Source: CAADGU01 sp964581605
GTDB taxonomy: Bacteria; Chloroflexota; Anaerolineae; Promineifilales; Promineifilaceae
Assembly (NCBI GenBank): GCA_964581605.1
Contig: CAZOPF010000006.1
Span: 29,623 to 93,622 of the forward strand
DNA length: 64,000 nt
Direction of reading: 5' to 3'
Part shown: positions 33,133 to 40,550 of the stretch, piece after piece
How positions within the stretch are numbered: the stretch's first letter is position 1
How the letters are laid out: each line of letters starts with the position of its first letter
The notes under the pieces: model-generated
Told to the model about the DNA's origin: nothing
What the model saw: only the letters and a program-made list of their open reading frames with translations
Database searches by the model: none
Translations under genes and position numbers: made by a program

Positions 33133-34743
33133 TCACTGTGACAACAACACAACCATGATCAAAATCAACAGCCAGGCCAGACTGCCGTCCCCTTCCAGAA
33201 TAGCCGCAGCCTCAGCAAACGCGCCGCCCATGCCATGCAACCATTGGCGGAGCGGGGCCGTGTGAATGGGCAGGCGGAAAGTGAAAGCCTGGCGCACGGC
33301 CGTGACTGTGTGCTGAAATTCCGGTACAAAACGCAACAAAATCACACTACCAATGGGCACAACCAACAACAAGAGCCAGGTGAACCAGGGCACGGCCCCC
33401 CACACCACGCCGCTAACCGAAACTAACCCGAACATTGGTAGAAAAATTGCGGCCTCGGCGGCCAATCCCACCGCCGACCATATAACCTCTTTTCCACTCT
33501 TTTCTCCTGGCGTTTCTTCAACGCCTTTGCCTCTGCTTTGGCTTTGCTCGGCGCCGGTTTGCGTCAAGTTTTCGGGCAAAAAGAGATACAGCCCGGCCGT
33601 AAGCAAGGGGATTTGCAGCAATAGAATGACGAGCAGTACCAGATAACGGCCGTGCCCCACCACTCCCTCAATCAACGCCACCTGTCCGGTTAAACCGGCC
33701 GTCAACGGCAAACCGGCTATCGCCGCCAGCGCCACCAACGGAGGAATAGCCCGCCACCAGGTCTGGCGGGTGGCTGGCCGCCGGGCAGCCAGAAAGCAGA
33801 TGCCGCCAGCCAGCAGCAGCACCCGCAGCATCGCCAAAACGCCAGAGGAACTGGCCGCTACCTCATTGCCCCACACGGCCGTCAACAGCAATAAATGAAC
33901 GAGAGCGGCCACCAAAAAGGTGACGGCCGTACCTGGCAAATCCAACCGTTCCCACAACTGGCGCACTCCGCGCAGCAACCCAAACAACCCGGCCAGCGTC
34001 AACAACAAGCCACCGGCCAGAAAACCCACTTCCGTCTCGTTTGCCAGCCGCACCAGCAGCAAACCACCGGCCGCTACCGGCCACAGGCTGACTGCCAGGG
34101 CGCTGTCGGCAGGTGCCCGGTTGCTGGCTCGCCAACCGGCCAGCGGCCAGACGCCCAATGGCAACAACGCCGCTAATAGGATCGGCAGCAAAGCGTTCGG
34201 CGGCCATCTGCTCACATTCCAGGTTGTTGTATGGACGGCCGCTGCCCCAAACCAGAGCAGCAGCACGGCCGTCAGCAGTTGCCCAAAATGGCGTATAAAC
34301 CGATCCTGTGCCTCTGGCCCATCTTCGATGAACCATACGGCCGTGCCCCAGACCAGCAACAGCCCCATCCAGCTGACCATCATGGTGGTGGGTGAACCAG
34401 CCCAGATGATAGGGAGGGTGAAGGCCGTAAGGAGGTGGGCAGGTGTTGATGTGTGTGTGTGTGTGTGTAGGTGTTGAGTGGTAGCAGGTATGAGGAGGAG
34501 TAGCAGCCAGAGGGTGATGGGCCAGGAGATGGTATCTATTTGCCAGATGAGGCCAGGCAGGGGGGCGGCCGTGTGCGTGATGGTCAGGGAAAGCTGGCCG
34601 CGCGCCAGCAGCCAGAGCAGCAAACAGAGAATGGGGGTGCTGACGGCTGTTGCCACCCCATAGACACGCCAACGAACCGGCAATACCAGCGGCAGCGCTC
34701 CACCAATGAACAATAAAGCAAAGAGCAATAACGGTATCCACAT
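33133..34743 (-). CDS. NuoL/NuoM-like antiporter-type membrane protein, key residues missing
   Basis: 536 residues, about 14 spans. The stretch LLPLGVWPLAGWRASNRAPADSALAVSLWPVAAGGLLLVRL (about 193-233) matches the NuoL/M block that normally reads KSAQxPLHxWLPxAMEGPTPVSALIHAATMVxAG. The lysine, both histidines and the acidic residue are replaced. The protein also carries a (TG)n microsatellite-coded HTHTHT stretch near residue 95. First gene of the three-gene unit. Confidence 0.62.
   Translation of the reverse strand: MWIPLLLFALLFIGGALPLVLPVRWRVYGVATAVSTPILCLLLWLLARGQLSLTITHTAAPLPGLIWQIDTISWPITLWLLLLLIPATTQHLHTHTHTSTPAHLLTAFTLPIIWAGSPTTMMVSWMGLLLVWGTAVWFIEDGPEAQDRFIRHFGQLLTAVLLLWFGAAAVHTTTWNVSRWPPNALLPILLAALLPLGVWPLAGWRASNRAPADSALAVSLWPVAAGGLLLVRLANETEVGFLAGGLLLTLAGLFGLLRGVRQLWERLDLPGTAVTFLVAALVHLLLLTAVWGNEVAASSSGVLAMLRVLLLAGGICFLAARRPATRQTWWRAIPPLVALAAIAGLPLTAGLTGQVALIEGVVGHGRYLVLLVILLLQIPLLTAGLYLFLPENLTQTGAEQSQSRGKGVEETPGEKSGKEVIWSAVGLAAEAAIFLPMFGLVSVSGVVWGAVPWFTWLLLLVVPIGSVILLRFVPEFQHTVTAVRQAFTFRLPIHTAPLRQWLHGMGGAFAEAAAILEGDGSLAWLLILIMVVLLSQ
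34450..34468. repeat. (TG)n microsatellite inside a coding sequence
   Basis: An unbroken TG/GT run of 19 bases flanked on both sides by GGTGTTGA. In the minus-strand NuoL-like gene it codes HTHTHT. A change of one dinucleotide would shift the frame. Confidence 0.85.
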
Positions 34744-35026
34744 AATGCTGCCTCTTCCCGAAAGAAGCGGCGCATTGTAGCCCGTTGGCTGGTGGCTGGC
34801 AAAGTGGACACGTTCAACACCCCAGGCACATGCTTACGCCGGGCAATGAACGGCCGTCAATAAGCAATCGTTGGCAAATCGTCATTGGCAACGGCCGTCC
34901 CCCGTGCGTAGATAAAGACATATTCCACCCACCGTGCCATCTGGCTCAGAGATGGTAGGGTCATCCGGGATACGCACCCTTCTCGGCTAAAATCTGGCGT
35001 ACCATGATACGGCCAGGCCGGTTGAG
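34744..35026. other. 280-bp non-coding stretch between antiporter-like genes and the nuclease remnant
   Basis: No intact gene. On the minus strand a short frame ending LPTIAY-stop (about 34857-35026) and a shifted frame (VRIPDDPTISEPDGTVGG) look like decayed coding DNA, but I do not recognise the source. It contains two ACGGCCGT sites and a GGCTGGTGGCTGG repeat near 34783. Confidence 0.35.
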
Positions 35027-35149
35027 TTATAAAACGAGAATGGTGACGCGGGCGACGGCCGTGAGCGGCATAATGGCCCCCGCTTCAACCCCAAAATGCT
35101 CATCCCATTGTTGGGTGCGGGGATTAAACAAAGGGATCAACTGACCGGG
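35027..35149 (-). pseudogene. C-terminal remnant of an HNH endonuclease
   Basis: The minus-strand frame reads GQLIPLFNPRTQQWDEHF, then VEAGAIMPLTAVARVTILVL and a TAA. LFNPRxQxWxEHF and the closing LTxxxRxTIxxL are the typical end of the HNH endonuclease family common in Cyanobacteria and Chloroflexota. The HNH catalytic part is missing. The fragment overlaps the end of the next gene upstream in another frame; in related genomes these nucleases directly follow an antitoxin-like gene of that type. Confidence 0.65.
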
Positions 35150-35465
35150 CTTTAGCGAGTTGTAACTGTTCTTCAAGCTGGCTCAATCTATCCAATTCCA
35201 CTTCTTCAGCTTTATTTAGCCGGTCTGACCTGTTCTTTTCCAAAAGATCATGGATACGATTTTCTACTTCGTCAGAAAAGCGAAAAGCGATGACCTCATC
35301 CGGCGTCGGATTCTGTGTCAATAGATCAACTGCTTCCATATAGGCTTGTGTAGATACTGGCGCGAGGCGGCTCATGCCCATTTCCAGCACCAGCGGCAGG
35401 TGATCGCCAACTGTATCCAGCAAAGGAACTAAATGATCGGGCACGTCCAGAGTAATGGTTGTCAT
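35124..35465 (-). CDS. Antitoxin-like protein usually paired with HNH nuclease
   Basis: 113 residues from ATG 35465 (MTTITLDVPDHL), with GGAGGA 11 bases upstream. A longer frame to 35561 would start inside the repeat. LTQNPTPDEVIAFRFSDEVENRIHDLLEKNRSDRLNKAEEVELDRLSQLEEQL is a helical region matching small proteins that precede HNH endonucleases in Cyanobacteria and Chloroflexota. Here only the end of the nuclease survives, so this gene may be an orphan. Function of the family is not established. Confidence 0.6.
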   Translation of the reverse strand: MTTITLDVPDHLVPLLDTVGDHLPLVLEMGMSRLAPVSTQAYMEAVDLLTQNPTPDEVIAFRFSDEVENRIHDLLEKNRSDRLNKAEEVELDRLSQLEEQLQLAKARSVDPFV

Positions 35466-35515
35466 TGTCCTGTGTCTCCTCCACCAAATTATAACGGAGA
35501 GAGGGGGAATGGGTA

Positions 35516-35610
35516 ACGGCCGTGTCCTTCCCGCCACCTCCATACCAGCCAACGCGTTCAACTTTGCTGTGATATTGTTGGATAAGCTGGATGAACATGA
35601 GGGGTTATAA
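35516..35610. repeat. Local island repeat, copy A
   Basis: About 95 bp starting ACGGCCGTGTCCTTCCCGCC and including TTCAACTTTGCTGTGATATTG. It is nearly the same as 37512-37609. It overlaps the 3' end of mazF and supplies its last residues (VHPAYPTISQQS) and stop. Confidence 0.8.
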
Positions 35611-36046
35611 CACGCTCCATCATTTTGAGCGGATGTGGGTGATAACGGCCGTTTCGCCTCTTTTGCAGTATGGTTAACAACTGTTTGTATTCGTCGGCGA
35701 TCAGGCGGTTAGTATCAATATCTAGAGCAACGAGTAAGGCATGGTCAACGGCCGTTAACAAACTTGAACTTAAACGTCCCATCCGCCGCGTAATCAGGTT
35801 TTGCTCTAACGTCGCCAATTTTCGCAGGCGAATCACCGAGGGCACTTTCAACCCGGTGGCCGTAAAATCGGCCCGAATTGGTTGCAACACGACATCGGAC
35901 TTTTCAGGAGCGGCTGGCATAACCGATGAAATAAAAGCGACCACAACATCAGGAGGATAAACCGCCAAGGCCACAGCCGGGCGGCGTTTGCTGCCGCTCA
36001 GGTCAGTAAAAGGAAACCGTACAATGACAATATCACCCCTTTGCAT
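35558..36046 (-). CDS. MazF/PemK-type toxin
   Basis: About 162 residues from ATG 36046; TTG 36052 is an alternative. QRGDIVIVRFPFTDLSGSKRRPAVAL at the start, VVLQPIRADFTATGLKVPSVIRLRKLATLE and MGRLS are the PemK/MazF endoribonuclease core (PF02452). It sits 12 bp downstream of a DUF2281 antitoxin gene. The family usually ends near residue 120; the tail KRRNGRYHPHPLKMMERVITPHVHP is extra and partly repeat-derived, so the protein may have been lengthened by repeat insertion. Confidence 0.82.
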   Translation of the reverse strand: MQRGDIVIVRFPFTDLSGSKRRPAVALAVYPPDVVVAFISSVMPAAPEKSDVVLQPIRADFTATGLKVPSVIRLRKLATLEQNLITRRMGRLSSSLLTAVDHALLVALDIDTNRLIADEYKQLLTILQKRRNGRYHPHPLKMMERVITPHVHPAYPTISQQS

Positions 36047-36058
36047 GGTCAATATCGC

Positions 36059-36283
36059 CTATACTGGCTCTCCATCGGCGTCACTATAAATATCTTCAGC
36101 CGGATCATGTAGCCACGCAAACGCCCCCCCCTCCGCTGCCAGTCGGGGGAGCAACATGGCTGAGTATTCATCATCTTCTTCCGGCTGATAACGAGCCAGC
36201 AGAAAGTCAACAAAATCCTCCACTTCACGCAAAAGCGGCTCTGGCAACGTTTGTATTTTTTCCACCACCGGTATGGCTTGCAT
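36059..36283 (-). CDS. DUF2281-type antitoxin
   Basis: 74 residues. The N-terminal VVEKIQTLPEPLLREVEDFVDFLLARYQ is a clear DUF2281 motif. The acidic C-terminus (DPAEDIYSDADGEPV) would bind the toxin. It is first in the pair with mazF and the two are close enough for translational coupling. Confidence 0.78.
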   Translation of the reverse strand: MQAIPVVEKIQTLPEPLLREVEDFVDFLLARYQPEEDDEYSAMLLPRLAAEGGAFAWLHDPAEDIYSDADGEPV

Positions 36284-36323
36284 ATTTCACCTCTAATAGT
36301 CGGCAATTCTAGGGTAAACCAAT

Positions 36324-36362
36324 AGTGACATTGTTGGATAAGCTGGACAAACATGGGGGGGA
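36324..36362. repeat. Local island repeat, copy C (short)
   Basis: TGACATTGTTGGATAAGCTG and the following ACAAACATGGGG match the right-hand third of copies A and B. It starts directly after the stop of the antitoxin gene at 36363. Confidence 0.65.
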
Positions 36363-36581
36363 TTATTCGGAAAAAGCCAATGCCTGTTTCACGTCATCAA
36401 TGGAAAGGCGCACGGCCGTGCCCTGCTTCACCCGCTGCATATGCAAATAATCGAGATAATCCGCCAGCTTTTCTTCATCAGAAAGCATCTCTTTCAGAAA
36501 AAGATATTCCTCAATAGGGATAACAGCGAACTTCGCTTCATCATTTTCCTTAATCAACTGCACCTGATCAAACATCGCCAT
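36363..36581 (-). CDS. Phd/YefM-like antitoxin
   Basis: 72 residues. FDQVQLIKENDEAKFAVIPIEEYLFLKEML resembles the DNA-binding half of Phd/YefM-type antitoxins. The start ATG shares one base with the stop of the RelE-like gene (TAATG), and the SD GGAGG lies in the toxin's last codons. Toxin-first order is the reverse of classic phd-doc but like higBA. Confidence 0.68.
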   Translation of the reverse strand: MAMFDQVQLIKENDEAKFAVIPIEEYLFLKEMLSDEEKLADYLDYLHMQRVKQGTAVRLSIDDVKQALAFSE

Positions 36582-36859
36582 TACCTCCGATAAGATCGTC
36601 CCCGTGGCAAAATATCAATCACATCAATAATCAAAATTATATCATCCCGGTCAAACAACACCCGGTAATCCCCCACCCGCAGCCGATAGGCCACATCAAA
36701 ATCCACCAGCCGCTTCACACTGGGCATTGCTAACGGGTCTTCCGCCAATTGCTCAATACGCGCCAATATACGCCGCTGGTCATTTTGTGGATACCGTTTC
36801 AAATTCTTAAGCGCCACATCCGTAAACTGGACTTTATAGGGTTTTGGAGGATTTGCCAT
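36581..36859 (-). CDS. RelE/ParE-type toxin
   Basis: 92 residues from ATG 36859 (MANPPKPYKVQFTD). VQFTDVALKNLKRYPQNDQRRILARIEQLAEDP, then LVDFDVAYRLRVGDYRVLFDRDD and IIDVIDILPRGRSY give the RelE fold and its C-terminal catalytic arginine and tyrosine. The longer frame to 36970 passes through a hairpin and is unlikely. Coupled to the Phd-like antitoxin downstream. Confidence 0.82.
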   Translation of the reverse strand: MANPPKPYKVQFTDVALKNLKRYPQNDQRRILARIEQLAEDPLAMPSVKRLVDFDVAYRLRVGDYRVLFDRDDIILIIDVIDILPRGRSYRR

Positions 36860-36877
36860 GGGAGAGATTATAGCCAA

Positions 36878-36910
36878 AGATTGGTTCAATCTTGAAGATT
36901 GAACCAATCT
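36878..36910. repeat. Palindromic element GGTTCAATC-N5-GATTGAACC, copy 1
   Basis: A perfect 14-bp stem, AGATTGGTTCAATC with GATTGAACCAATCT, loop TTGAA. It lies just upstream of the RelE-like start. The core arms recur exactly at 61733-61755 with loop CTGGA. Confidence 0.8.
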
Positions 36911-36970
36911 ATACAGCGGCAATTTTGTTTGAGGGTGATGGGAGGGGGTACGGCCGTGAAATTCCAACAT

Positions 36971-37132
36971 CTATTACGAGCCTAACGCTATGTTCAGCGG
37001 CGGGCGAGAGAACCTAACTTTTATGCTGGCGTAGCACCTTCAACCACCACGTCCTTAAATCGTGAAAAAGCCCAGCTCTCGCACTCCGCATTAAAAATCA
37101 TTTCCCCGATCAATTTGCTGAAGCAAAAGAGT
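36971..37132. other. 160-bp stretch with no gene recognised
   Basis: Between the RelE-like gene and a small membrane protein gene. It includes GAGCCTAACGCTATGTTCAG, reminiscent of one arm of an integron attC site, but no partner arm was found. No ACGGCCGT site. AT content is higher than in the neighbours. Confidence 0.35.
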
Positions 37133-37393
37133 TTATTTTGTTACTTTGCGATTCCGAATAACAGGCACGATCACCAACAAAAATCCTATGGAAAATATAA
37201 TGCCTGCAATAAGCAATGGAAATAAATAGTTTAAGGAGTAATTTGTGCCCGTTTGCCGAGAGTATTCAAGTGTAGGAGCAATATTTGCCAGCCCGCAAAT
37301 GAAAGGTACACAGCTAAATAATATCAGCAAAAAGCCAATTATTATTGGTAGTCGTTTACGAAATGACGAAGCTGTAATATTAGAGTCTGACAT
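37133..37393 (-). CDS. Small two-span membrane protein, unknown
   Basis: 86 residues from ATG 37393 (MSDSNITAS); TTG 37417 is a possible longer start. Two hydrophobic segments, LPIIIGFLLILFSCVPFICGLA and YLFPLLIAGIIFSIGFLLVIVPVI, and a basic tail RNRKVTK. AT-rich codon use unlike its neighbours, and no ACGGCCGT site. I do not recognise the family. Probably an acquired gene within the toxin-antitoxin island. Confidence 0.5.
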   Translation of the reverse strand: MSDSNITASSFRKRLPIIIGFLLILFSCVPFICGLANIAPTLEYSRQTGTNYSLNYLFPLLIAGIIFSIGFLLVIVPVIRNRKVTK

Positions 37394-37511
37394 GATTGAA
37401 GATCCTACCTGATTCAAAAGAACCTATAGTCTGATGATTGCTGATACAAACTCCCGCTATGGCCGGTCTTCAGACCGTGCCATTTCCGGGATAGACATGG
37501 TTGGTGCAGAC

Positions 37512-37609
37512 ACGGCCGTGTCCTTCCCGCCTACTACCATACCAGCCAATGCGTTCAACTTTGCTGTGATATTGTTGGGCTAACTGGACGCACATGGGGA
37601 GATTATAAC
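37512..37609. repeat. Local island repeat, copy B
   Basis: Matches copy A over nearly the full 95 bp (ACGGCCGTGTCCTTCCCGCC, ATACCAGCCAATGCGTTC, TTTGCTGTGATATTGTTGG). Differences between copies are scattered. The region 37418-37511 before it has only a short CGGTCT/AGACCG hairpin. Confidence 0.8.
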
Positions 37610-37625
37610 GAAGACGGGGGAGATA

Positions 37626-37657
37626 CCCAATTACTCAATTACCCAATTACTCATAAC
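37626..37657. repeat. Octamer array at the permease 3' end
   Basis: CCCAATTA, CTCAATTA, CCCAATTA, CTCATAAC. Same family as the array at 30070-30125. The TAA stop of the permease is within it. Confidence 0.7.
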
Positions 37658-40055
37658 TCAACACCTCCCGCACCGTCAGCCGCGAGGCACTGCGGGCGGG
37701 CAAGAAGCTGGCAAACAGCGCCAGCAGCAGTACAATGCCCAACCACAAAAGCGCCCCGCCGGTCGAAAACGTATAACTGGGGTCAGCCTGCAACAACGCC
37801 TGCCCCACCGCATTCGCCAGGGCACGGCTGGCCGGAATGGCCACAATCCCGCCAATCAGCCAGCTAATCAGCCCAATAATCACCCCTTCCAACAGCACAA
37901 TGCGCAGCACCGCCCCATCCGATGCGCCAATCGCCCGCATCACCCCAATCTCCCTGGTGCGCTCAATCACGTTAATGCTCATCGTGCCCATCAGCCCCAG
38001 GCCACCCACCACCCCCAGCAGCACCGCCATAAAGAGCAAAAAGACAATGACAATGTTGAAAATGGTGTTCAAAATGTTGCGGAATTGGGCAATGGTCTGC
38101 ATTTGCTGCACGCGAAAACCACCCCGCCGGTACACCTCCTCCAAAAACTGCCCCTGCGTTAACTGGCGTTCGGGTGTGCGGTCTGCCAACCGAATGAGGG
38201 AGATTTGGGCGCGGTCGGCTTCTTTGGTGACACGGCCGTAATAATCAAAATTCGCAAACGCATTCGGCCCCGTCAAAATACCGCGCACAATGCCCACAAT
38301 CACCCAGTCACTTTCACGGCCGTTGATATTCAGCGTGATCGTACTGCCCACCCCCACATCCTCCTCCGTGCGCAGCACATCCGTATTCACCACCAGCGCA
38401 TTGGTATCCCCCTCTTGCAGCCAGCGCCCTTCCAGCAGCGTCGGGTTCAACATGCCCGAATCGGGCGGCGGCGCATACAGAATAATGCTGTCACTCTCCG
38501 ACTCATCCGGCCGAATCCGCCGCACCGTGCCAAAGCCCCACGTCTCCACCCCCGCCACCCCCGGCAAACCAATCGCCTCCCGCACAATCCGCTCCGTGCG
38601 GTATGAGCGATCAAAAATAATCTGCACGTCATAATCAAAATAGGCCAGCGCATCATCCAACGTCTGCACCAATGACGCCCGCACACTAAAAATAGAGATG
38701 AAAATGGCACTCGCCAGCGACAGCGTAATCAACGTCAGCGCCAGCCGCCCCTTGCGCCGGAACGTATTGCGCAGCGAAATTTGCTGCGGCCGTTGCATAG
38801 GAATGATATGCCGCAGCCCCAACACCAGCCGGTCGGCCGTACTGTGCCCAAAATGCCCCTTGCCCAGCCCATGCTCACTCACCGCCTCCCGCACCGTCAC
38901 CCGCACCCCGCGCCAGATAGGAATGAGCGCGGCCAACAGCGGCGCCAGCAGGGCAATGACCACCTGCACCAATAACACCTGCGGGAAAATCTGAAACGCG
39001 CCAATATCAAAATTGAGCAGCCCGGCAAAAATAGAAGCCAGCCCGCGCGCCCCCACCGCCCCCAACGGAATGGCAATCAGCAGCGACAGCACGCCAAACA
39101 TCAACACCATCAGCAAATACATGCCCGTAATCTGCCCCGTACTCGCCCCAATAGATTTCATAATGCCAATTTGCCGTATCTGCTGCGCCAATATCGCCGA
39201 GAGCGTGTTCACAATCAGAAAGCCGCCCAACACCAGCGACAAAATGCCCATCGCCCCCAAAATCAGCGAGAAGGTATCCAGGAAATTCTGCGCCGGGTGT
39301 TCGCCGGGCGGGAAGACAAGCACAAACAGCACGGCCGTGCCCCCCTTCTCCAATCGCTCCTGAATCAGCTTACCCACCGCCTCCACATGCTCCTGGTCAT
39401 CCTGCTTTTCGGCCGTCGTATACACCACAATGTTGTAGTTACGTGGCTCGCCCAACCATTCCAGCGTGTCAAAGGTAATGTAGCCGTAACCCGACCCGTT
39501 GAGAAAGGCCGGCAGCTGGCTGATATCATGTACCGAACCGGCAATTTGCATCTGCCGCTGTTTGCCATCTGGCGGCTCAATGGTCAGCACATCGCCCACC
39601 GCCGCCGCGCCCAACCCCAACGAGGGATCAAACGACGCCCGTTCGATGAGCAGCGACTCTTCCGGCGGCGGGTATTCGCCCGTTTCCGGGGACAGCTTGT
39701 TGATGGTGATGTTGTTGTAATCGGTGACGGCCGTGAGCTGCATCGTCCGCCACTCCCCCTCCGGCGTTTGAAAGCGAATGGTCGTCACCCGGCGGCCCTC
39801 CACCTGGCCCACCGCCGGCATATCGGCAATGGCCGCTACCATGTCATCATCAAAGGTAGAAAGGGTGAAAATGGTACCGGCGGCGGGGTTCACGGCCGTG
39901 TACTGCGCCGGCAAATTCTGGTCCACCATCATCTGTGACCCCATCACCATGCCAATCGCCGTCACACCGACAGCAATAGACAACAGCACCAACACCGTGC
40001 GGGTCTTGTTCGTCAACAAATCGCGCAATACCTTGCGCCAGCGGGGAGCAAGCAT
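37647..40055 (-). CDS. Double FtsX-domain ABC permease (MacB/LolCE-like)
   Basis: About 802 residues from ATG 40055 (MLAPRWRKVLRDLLTNKTRTVLVLLSIAVGV); the frame runs to 40220 without a ribosome site. The first FtsX domain contains ILGAMGILSLVLGGFLIVNTLSAILAQQIRQIGIMKSIGAS, the second VVGGLGLMGTMSINVIERTREIGVMRAIGAS, both with the typical cytoplasmic coupling helix. Large exoplasmic domains lie between. The ATPase partner is not in the window, which is common when it lies in a separate operon. Likely exports or extracts a lipid or lipoprotein-type substrate. Confidence 0.85.
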   Translation of the reverse strand: MLAPRWRKVLRDLLTNKTRTVLVLLSIAVGVTAIGMVMGSQMMVDQNLPAQYTAVNPAAGTIFTLSTFDDDMVAAIADMPAVGQVEGRRVTTIRFQTPEGEWRTMQLTAVTDYNNITINKLSPETGEYPPPEESLLIERASFDPSLGLGAAAVGDVLTIEPPDGKQRQMQIAGSVHDISQLPAFLNGSGYGYITFDTLEWLGEPRNYNIVVYTTAEKQDDQEHVEAVGKLIQERLEKGGTAVLFVLVFPPGEHPAQNFLDTFSLILGAMGILSLVLGGFLIVNTLSAILAQQIRQIGIMKSIGASTGQITGMYLLMVLMFGVLSLLIAIPLGAVGARGLASIFAGLLNFDIGAFQIFPQVLLVQVVIALLAPLLAALIPIWRGVRVTVREAVSEHGLGKGHFGHSTADRLVLGLRHIIPMQRPQQISLRNTFRRKGRLALTLITLSLASAIFISIFSVRASLVQTLDDALAYFDYDVQIIFDRSYRTERIVREAIGLPGVAGVETWGFGTVRRIRPDESESDSIILYAPPPDSGMLNPTLLEGRWLQEGDTNALVVNTDVLRTEEDVGVGSTITLNINGRESDWVIVGIVRGILTGPNAFANFDYYGRVTKEADRAQISLIRLADRTPERQLTQGQFLEEVYRRGGFRVQQMQTIAQFRNILNTIFNIVIVFLLFMAVLLGVVGGLGLMGTMSINVIERTREIGVMRAIGASDGAVLRIVLLEGVIIGLISWLIGGIVAIPASRALANAVGQALLQADPSYTFSTGGALLWLGIVLLLALFASFLPARSASRLTVREVLSYE

Positions 40056-40151
40056 AATTTTGATTATAAGACGGAACGTAACGACAAACCATGCCTTGAC
40101 GCTACGTTTCTTGCAGGGTAAAACAGCAGCCTGGAGGCAGATAACGAAACC

Positions 40152-40550
40152 ATGAACGACAACATCAACACCTATTACCAAACCGTGCAAACAATGGGCA
40201 GCCTGCGTACACCAGACCATGCCCGGCGCTGGAGTACTGCTGTACTCAAAACACTCGGTGTCAATTTAGACCGGAAAACAAAAAAGAAACTGGCAAAAGC
40301 ATTGCCGGAAGAGCTGGGGCACGACCTGAAACGGCTGTTCTGGCTGGTTCACTTTCCCAACAAAAACATGAGCCAACAGGAATTTCAGTTTGAGGTTTCC
40401 AAACGTAGCGGCAATAGCGATTGGCAATTTGCCAAAACACCGATTACGGCCGTCTTTCATGGCGTCAAAGAATTGATTGACAACGACACCAACCAGGCCG
40501 TTGCCCAATCATTGGCCCCGGACGTGCGGGAACTGTGGCAGCAAGCATGA
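40152..40550 (+). CDS. DUF2267 protein
   Basis: 132 residues. MGSLRTPDHARRWSTAVLKTLGVNLDRKTKKKLAKALPEELGHDLKRLF is the first half of a DUF2267 domain, which pairs two helical lobes. VKELIDNDTNQAVAQSLAPDVRELWQ is the second. Function unknown. It is divergent from the permease across a 96-bp gap holding both promoters, and overlaps the lipoprotein gene by ATGA. Confidence 0.78.
   Translation: MNDNINTYYQTVQTMGSLRTPDHARRWSTAVLKTLGVNLDRKTKKKLAKALPEELGHDLKRLFWLVHFPNKNMSQQEFQFEVSKRSGNSDWQFAKTPITAVFHGVKELIDNDTNQAVAQSLAPDVRELWQQA

Noticed and set aside
33863..34741. A 292-codon ORF overlapping the NuoL-like gene in another frame
   Set aside because: Its composition (many W, H, P, G) and lack of any recognisable motif fit a shadow of the GC-rich membrane protein gene.
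36049..36354. A 101-codon ORF overlapping the DUF2281 antitoxin
   Set aside because: The other frame has the clear DUF2281 motif and a sensible start; this one starts in island repeat copy C.
36971..37132. Possible integron attC site at GAGCCTAACGCTATGTTCAG
   Set aside because: No complementary second arm (GTTAGGC-type) and no cassette structure or integrase were found in the window.
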